Notes under the pieces: model-generated
Databases searched by the model: none
What the model saw: only the letters and a program-made list of their open reading frames with translations
Told to the model about the DNA's origin: nothing
Source: Arbacia lixula
Lineage: Eukaryota > Echinodermata > Echinoidea > Arbacioida > Arbaciidae
Length of the DNA: 64,000 nucleotides
Reading direction: 5' to 3'
Assembly: GCA_963669155.1 (NCBI GenBank)
Contig: OZ022591.1
Coordinates: 8,652,982-8,716,981, forward strand
Made by a program: the position numbers and the translations under genes
Shown: positions 58,330 through 64,000 of the stretch, one piece after another
Position numbering within the stretch: the first letter of the stretch is position 1
Layout of the letters: every line of letters starts with the position of its first letter

Positions 58330-59241
58330 TAGAACACTATCTCCAACTTCACTTTCATCCAGCCTAATTTGGATTTATCAAGCAAATGTGTCAAGTCACA
58401 CTTTCAAGGATGTAGCCCAATTAAGCTCTTTCTGGAAGTAACTGATGTTGTTAAGGATTGCTATCAAGACAACAATTGACCAGACATTCATTTGGAGCAA
58501 GACCTAGGTTGCAAGCTCAGAATTTCTATTTCTAAGCTGGACATTGGCTTCATCACTCCAGAAATACTTGTCACTCGCTAGTTTGAGATTACAGCTCCAA
58601 CTGCCTCATACAAAACTCTTGTGTCTTCATGTTGTCTTTAATAATTGTGGACTAATCATAGTTGACTGACTGACTTTTTACTAACTTGATTTGTCCAAAA
58701 ATCGTGCAACTTGTTCCATTTGGATGTAAGGATATTCTCTCATGCTTGGAAACCAAGGACATTTCTCACTGATATATCCTGGAACACTACTGTCTGTTAC
58801 ACTATCAACTTCTCAAACCAATGAACTGCCACTCCACAGTACATCATAGCTGCATCACAGAGTCCAGCATGCTATGATGAGGGCAAACTTTGGTGTCTTC
58901 TTCTTGTGTTTATGAGCTGTGAAGAGACATTGCAAGGGAAATATCTGTTGACGGATCAGGAGGAGGAGCCATATACATCTCATCATTACGTAACTGTGCT
59001 GACTAATGATTCCTAACTTCAAGCAATATTGATAGCACATATCACCATAAAACAAGTCCTAGGTTGGATAATTGTAGCCCTCTGATGTCTCTGCCCCAAG
59101 CTTACACTGGGTTTCTAAGCTATCCTTGTCAACTTAACTGACTCTTGGATAAAATATCACAGACTGTTGTGCCTCTCCAACCCTGTTGAACACGGGAGAC
59201 TCTCTTGCTCTACTCGGTCATTCTGAAGAATCTTTGTGACA
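58330..59241 (+). other. 5' flank of TLR copy 3
   Basis: About 900 bp clearly homologous to the flank of copy 2 but with internal deletions. The last 90 bp before the ATG are almost identical to the other two copies, so promoter damage is not obvious. Confidence 0.6.
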
Positions 59242-62041
59242 ATGGCTTCCATCCAGGACTCCTACAGACTCCTCTGGACTGTCTGCATTCTGTGGATCTT
59301 GTGGATGACATCTCTGGCCACTCCTGAGACATCTTCACCTGGACCTGTCCTGGACACCACGAGTCAAGGATGTCGCATCGAGACACTCCACTCTGGCTCC
59401 AAGGTTGATTGTAGCAATAGCAACCTATCATTAGTTCCTGCAGATCTCCCAAATGATACAATCACTTTGGATCTCTCTCACAACCAGATACAGGAGCTCC
59501 ACAATCAGTCATTCACATCTCTTTCTATGATAACTGCACTTAATGTTGGATATAATTTGATTCATAATATAGAGTGTGGTGCATTTTCACATTTATCTGA
59601 ACTAAGAGTCTTAAATTTGAATGGGAACATGTTACAATCATTACCACATGATGTTTTTGATATGAATCTCTGCTTAGAAATTCTTATTCTCAACAGCAAC
59701 AGGTTTAAGCAAGTCCCAACGGATGAAATCCATGGACTTACAAAACTAAGAGTGTTTGCTATCAACAACAATTTAATTCACTTGGCAGATTTTTCTGGTT
59801 TCACTAACTTGAGACATATATCTAGGATAGAATTTTCTCAGAATGATATCTCCTATATTCATATTGATGACATAAAGCCTCTGTCCAATGATTCCCTTTC
59901 ATTCCTTACTTTGAGACGTAACAGGTTACATGAGCTACCACCACACATTTTCTCACCTTTGAAATTCATTTCATCTCTTAATCTACAGGGCAACTATTTT
60001 TACAACTTCACATTCACCCCATTTCTCGCTCCTGTTTACATTAAAAAAGCTCACTGCAGCCGGCTCAGGTATCCACAATATAATTTCTCTCAATATGTCC
60101 AACATTTCAAAAGAAAAGTTCCCAATAATTAGTGAAATTGTGATGACCACTAATTATATTGAAGTTCTACCCTCTTATGCCTTCTGGGGTTTACAAAACA
60201 CAACCTTTCTTAACCTTGAGAACAATAAAATTAAGACACTTTTCAAAGATTCTTTTTATGGACTGGATGCACTTGAAGCACTGGACATTTCTCAAAATTT
60301 GATCACCTCATTGCCAGCAGGTTTGTTCTTGGGTAATCCAAAACTACAAAAAATCCTTGCTTCCAAAAATGAGATCAATAGGTTGGACATGAGATTTTGC
60401 CACAAGCTCTATTTTCTCACTGAGCTTGACCTGTCAATAAACAATTTGGGACATTTTGAACAATATCAATGGACTAACCCAGCACTTACATTTTTTAATG
60501 TTTCTCATAATCAACTTGAATTCATGAATGCAAGAATGTTCGAAGGGCTTGTCAATCTTAAATCCCTAGATGCATCTTTCAATCAAATTAAATCATACTC
60601 TCCTACTACTTTCAATAGTACGCCAAACATACAATCGCTGCGTCTGTTTGCGGAAACCAAGCAACTCCTCCGTGAGGCATTCAGTGGAATGAAAAAGCTC
60701 CGTACACTTGATATATCATATTCACCTATATTAATTACTTCTACAAATCAGTTCACACATACCTCTTCTCTACTGGAACTTCGAATGTGCGAGAATAATT
60801 TACAAAGCAAAGATTTGTATGACATAGATCATAATTCATCCCTCTTTGATGGTCTTGTGTCACTGACCCACCTCAATGTTCAAGGTAATCACTTAAACAA
60901 TATGCAACCAGGGGTTTTCAGTCCCTTACAGAAGCTCCTCTTACTTGATCTTTCAAAGAATAACATCAAAGTTTTGCAAAATGGGGTTTTCCAGGGTTTG
61001 GTGTCACTCAAAACTCTGTATATGTCGGACAATATGATAACGAAAACCACTGATACAATTTTGGCAGGGCTTAATGATCTCAGAACCCTTTTCTTACAAA
61101 ACAACAAAGTGCAAACGATTGCTTCAAATCTATTTGCTGAAACTCCAGGAATACAAAGTTTGTACCTCTCAAAAAATCACATTAGCACCATTGACAAGAA
61201 TACCATCTTCCCATCAAATGGAACTCTACAGCTTGATATTTCTGGGAATCCTTTTTCATGCACTTGTAACTTGCTATGGTTTGTTACATGGCTTCGCACC
61301 AGCAACACCACGCTCTTACATCCAAATGCTACTTCATGTTCACCTTCATCATTTAAAGAGATGGTCAACCAGCCCCTCTCTATGTTCAAACCTGAGGATT
61401 TCTGTGGTGTGAATATCTCTCTAGTGACTGCCGTGTCACTCTCCGTTGTCATGATTGCATTTCTGGTCCTCCTTGCATACAACAAGCGTTGGTGGATCAA
61501 CTACAAGTTCTTTCTTCTCAAGCTGGCCATCCTTGGCTACCAGGAGATGAACGAGGACTTTGATGCAGACAACTACGAGTTCCACCTCAACCTCATGTTC
61601 CACGAGGACGATGAGGAGTGGGTCAACCGGGTGATGAGACCTGCCCTTGAAGAGAGGTTGCCTCGCATCCAGAATGTCATCTTTGGAGATGAGGACCTCC
61701 ACCTTGGGATGTTCTACATCAATGCCATCTATGACGCAATCGACAACAGCTTCAAGACAGTGCTGCTGATCAGTAACAGGTGCGTGGAAGACGCCTGGTT
61801 CTTGACCAAGCTGCGCATGGCCCTAGAGCATGTCAACGATACGAGACTGGACAAAGTCCTGCTCATCTTCCTGGAGGATATCGCAGATGAGAACCTGCCC
61901 TATCTCGTCAGGCTCTTCTTGAGCAGGAACAGACCATACATGCTGTGGACTGAGGACGAGGAGGCACAGGATTTCTTCTGGGCTCAATTTGAGAAGAGCA
62001 TGAGGACCAACAGAGCCATCAACAATGTCATCCCTATCTAA
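59242..62041 (+). pseudogene. TLR: Toll-like receptor copy 3, one-base frameshift
   Basis: Same gene as copies 1 and 2 (ATG at 59,242, stop at 62,039-62,041) but 2,800 bp instead of 2,799. One extra base lies at 60,041-60,048 (ATTAAAAAAGCTC against ATAAAAAAGCTC in copy 2 and ATCAAAAGGCTC in copy 1). After codon 269 the frame shifts and stops at 60,130-60,132, giving a product of about 296 residues limited to signal peptide, LRRNT and the first LRRs. The remaining 664 codons, including LRRCT, TM and TIR with FW, stay open in the original phase and show no other lesion. It is therefore either a very young pseudogene or a functional gene with a sequencing or assembly error. The sequence is mosaic: some LRRs match copy 1 (DMRFCHKL, TNYIEVLP), others copy 2 (GSGIHNIISLNMSN, LGHFEQYQW). 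Confidence 0.85.
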
Positions 62042-62623
62042 ACTTCATCCTAAGAAGGTATTTCAGAATAACCCTAATCAACTCCAGAATATTACAACTC
62101 ATGACTGAAGACTAATGGAAGGAAAGTCAAATCGTTGGGAAAGCATTTGCAAAAAAGTGTAGGTACATCAGAGCCATAAACAGTGTCATTCCTATCCAAA
62201 CTTCCTCTTGAGAAGGGTCTCCCAAGATGGGACTTTAATGGACAAATTGCCTCGCATGAATTCCAGAATATTACAAATGACAAAGAAAGTCTAAAGAGTG
62301 TCTCAAAGAAGAGTAAGTCTGACACAAGTCAGGAAAAAGCAGATGGTGGGAAAGGATAGAGAGTTAAAAATGGTAAAAAAAGTAAGCCATTTACAAAGTC
62401 ATTCATATCTAAACTACCTCCCAACAAGAGGCTTTCATGGACAGACTTACTCTTATTGACTCCAGAATACTATCATTCTTAAAGAAACTCTGTCTCATTT
62501 TGGGATGTACAGTGTCACATTCAGTAGAAACAGATCTAACATGAAGGACACAAGCAATGGAGCTGCCACAAATGTCCACCCCACAGAAACTCTCTTCGTA
62601 GGCCTACTATAAATATTAAGATC

Positions 62624-62629
62624 AATAAA
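62624..62629 (+). terminator. candidate polyadenylation signal, TLR copy 3
   Basis: AATAAA followed by A-rich sequence, equivalent to 46,118-46,123. A second conserved AATAAA lies at 63,191-63,196. Confidence 0.4.
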
Positions 62630-62675
62630 GAAAAAAAACACCTTAATGCAGGATTAACTTATTCAATATTTAGAT

Positions 62676-62861
62676 GTACAAAAACTTTTAGTGAAAGGGC
62701 TTTCTGGGGTAATTTCAATTTACAAAGAAATTTTAGGAATACACCCAGTACTAAAGATAGCGTGCTCCATCCTGTAAATGAATGGAATTTACAGGATGGA
62801 GCACGCTATCCTTACTACTGGGTGTATGCCTAAAATTTCTTTGTAAAAAGTACAAAAACTT
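62676..62861. mobile_element. 174-bp fold-back insertion with 12-bp direct repeats, only after TLR copy 3
   Basis: The direct repeats GTACAAAAACTT (62,676-62,687 and 62,850-62,861) flank an insert absent from the same place after copies 1 and 2. Its core is a nearly perfect inverted repeat of 61-nt arms (62,719-62,779 and 62,787-62,847) around a 7-nt loop. The arms start TTTACAAAGAAATTTTAGG and carry AGCGTGCTCCATCCTGTAAA near the loop. The high arm identity indicates recent insertion, after the array duplicated. Confidence 0.8.
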
Positions 62862-63665
62862 GTTTCCAAGTCCAACTCACACTCAACATATCACTGTTTT
62901 GTACACATACAAGACAATAGTGCCTTAAAGTACATTCTGAGATGTCTGGAATACATTGAATTTAATTATCTTTTGGCAGGAGATGGGACAGCTGACAGAC
63001 AAGTAATACAAACTTTAATCTTCATGATATGGTATGCTTATTCTGTAATTTGAGTTACATGTAAAACAAAGTTATTATTGATGTGTGTTGAAAAACAAAT
63101 ATTATACAACTTCTTATCCATTACTTTCATGATGTTTCAGCTTGAGAGAATACAGCTTGGTTAATCACTTTAAATATCATCTTTGCCCTCAATAAATACT
63201 GAATTATTAAAAACAATATATCATCTTTGTCTATTGTACATCGAAGTCTAAATACAGTTCAGCATAGTTATATAGCATGAATTAATTATTTTGAATGTAA
63301 ATAATGTTATAATACAGTTTTAAAAAAAGTGTGATGTAACTTTATTTCTCTTAATTTTGAGTGAGAAAATCTTGGTTAATCAATAAAAATATAATCTTTG
63401 CGCTCAATTAAGACTTAATTATGAATAAATATAAATGTATATTGTACATCAAAGTGTAAATACCGCTGATCATTGTTGTATAGCATGAAATACTGACTTT
63501 TAATGTATATAATGTTATAATACATGTATGTTCCTTTAATACCTAGTTACCTAATTTGTTTTCTTTTCTTTATACTTTCCCACTGGAAACAAAAATACTC
63601 CAAATCATTTTAGAAATGTTTGCATGTACTTTGATCACTTTCTTGATGTTTTGATCTATTCAGAC

Positions 63666-63785
63666 TTAACCCGCCGCTGTCGCATTTTTGCGACTAAATG
63701 GTAATGTGCCGCTGTCGCAAATTTGTGACCAAACTGTAGTAGACAAAACCTCTGGCACAGAGGGGTTTTACTCTTGGCAGGTTAA
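63666..63785. other. conserved 120-bp multi-hairpin block, copy 3
   Basis: Outer stem TTAACCCGCC/GGCAGGTTAA with one mismatch; the inner hairpins GTCGC..GCGAC, GTCGCAAATTTGTGAC and AAAACCTCTG/CAGAGGGGTTTT are all retained. Confidence 0.6.
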
Positions 63786-64000
63786 GAGTTTCTACATTTC
63801 GACATCAAAACAATCTTGCATCATGCTAAGTTTATATCTTCTAGCCTTTAGTAACATCTTAAAGAAAGGTCTGAAAATGAGACATGAAAATGTGTGTACA
63901 GAGACAAATCAAATGTAAATAAGAGAATCCTATTTTGTCACTTTATTCATATACATTTTTTTGTCAATCTGACTTTTTGTTCAATATAGGCAAAAGAATG

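Larger units (their letters stand above)
42600..64000 (+). repeat. tandem segmental duplication carrying the TLR genes
   Basis: Start-to-start distances are 8,873 bp (copies 1-2) and 7,613 bp (copies 2-3). Gene, 3' region, 120-bp block, MITE, B module, purine tract and 5' leader recur in the same order. The window ends inside the third 3' flank, just before the expected third MITE, so the array may continue. Confidence 0.9.

Noticed and set aside
59236..60132. A separate short secreted LRR protein gene followed by a second TLR gene starting at 60,095
   Set aside because: The two frames join into one gene of the neighbours' length with a single extra base, and the end of the first frame (AHCSRLRYPQYNF) is out-of-frame TLR sequence.

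Overview
The window looks like chromosomal DNA from an echinoderm, most probably a sea urchin. Three things point there: a head-to-tail array of near-identical, intron-free Toll-like receptor (TLR) genes (large intronless TLR families are known from sea urchins), an AT-rich background crowded with short fold-back transposons, and many (GA)n/(CT)n and minisatellite blocks. The species is not proven from the sequence. There is no bacterial organisation: no operons, no ribosome binding sites, no CRISPR array, and no rRNA or tRNA that I could recognise.

Region 1 (1-42,050): about 42 kb in which I can support no cellular protein-coding gene. It holds simple repeats, at least six minisatellite-like tandem arrays (periods about 67-120 bp) and a dense set of non-autonomous inverted-repeat elements. 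One group is flanked by TTAA (four copies of one roughly 370-bp family plus several other families). Others have TA duplications (a Tc1-like fold-back with transposase remnants and a CACTCCAG/CACTACAG palindrome), 9-bp duplications, or undetermined target sites. Two decayed LINE 3' ends are visible near 3.3 kb and 35.1 kb. Introns or single small exons of an unrelated gene could hide here and I cannot exclude them.

Region 2 (42,060-64,000): a tandem array of three TLR genes on the + strand. Two are intact (42,756-45,554 and 51,629-54,427, 932 aa each). The third (59,242-62,041) has the same length plus one base, which shifts the frame near 60,041-60,048. The proteins are complete single-pass TLRs: signal peptide, LRRNT, an LRR solenoid, LRRCT, a transmembrane segment and a TIR domain. 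The repeat unit is about 8.9 kb, then 7.6 kb, and includes the flanks. Upstream lies a repetitive leader; downstream come a roughly 0.5-1 kb 3' region with AATAAA signals, a conserved 120-bp multi-hairpin block, a palindromic MITE, a 'B' module with poly-C tracts, and a purine-rich tract. The 1.26-kb size difference is largely explained by a second copy of the B module in the first spacer.

The three genes would make cell-surface or endosomal pattern-recognition receptors signalling through the TIR domain. Differences are concentrated in the N-terminal half of the LRR solenoid, while the C-terminal half, TM and TIR are almost identical. The third copy is a patchwork of the other two, which suggests gene conversion with diversification of the ligand-facing half. 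The BB-loop proline position of the TIR is leucine in all three.
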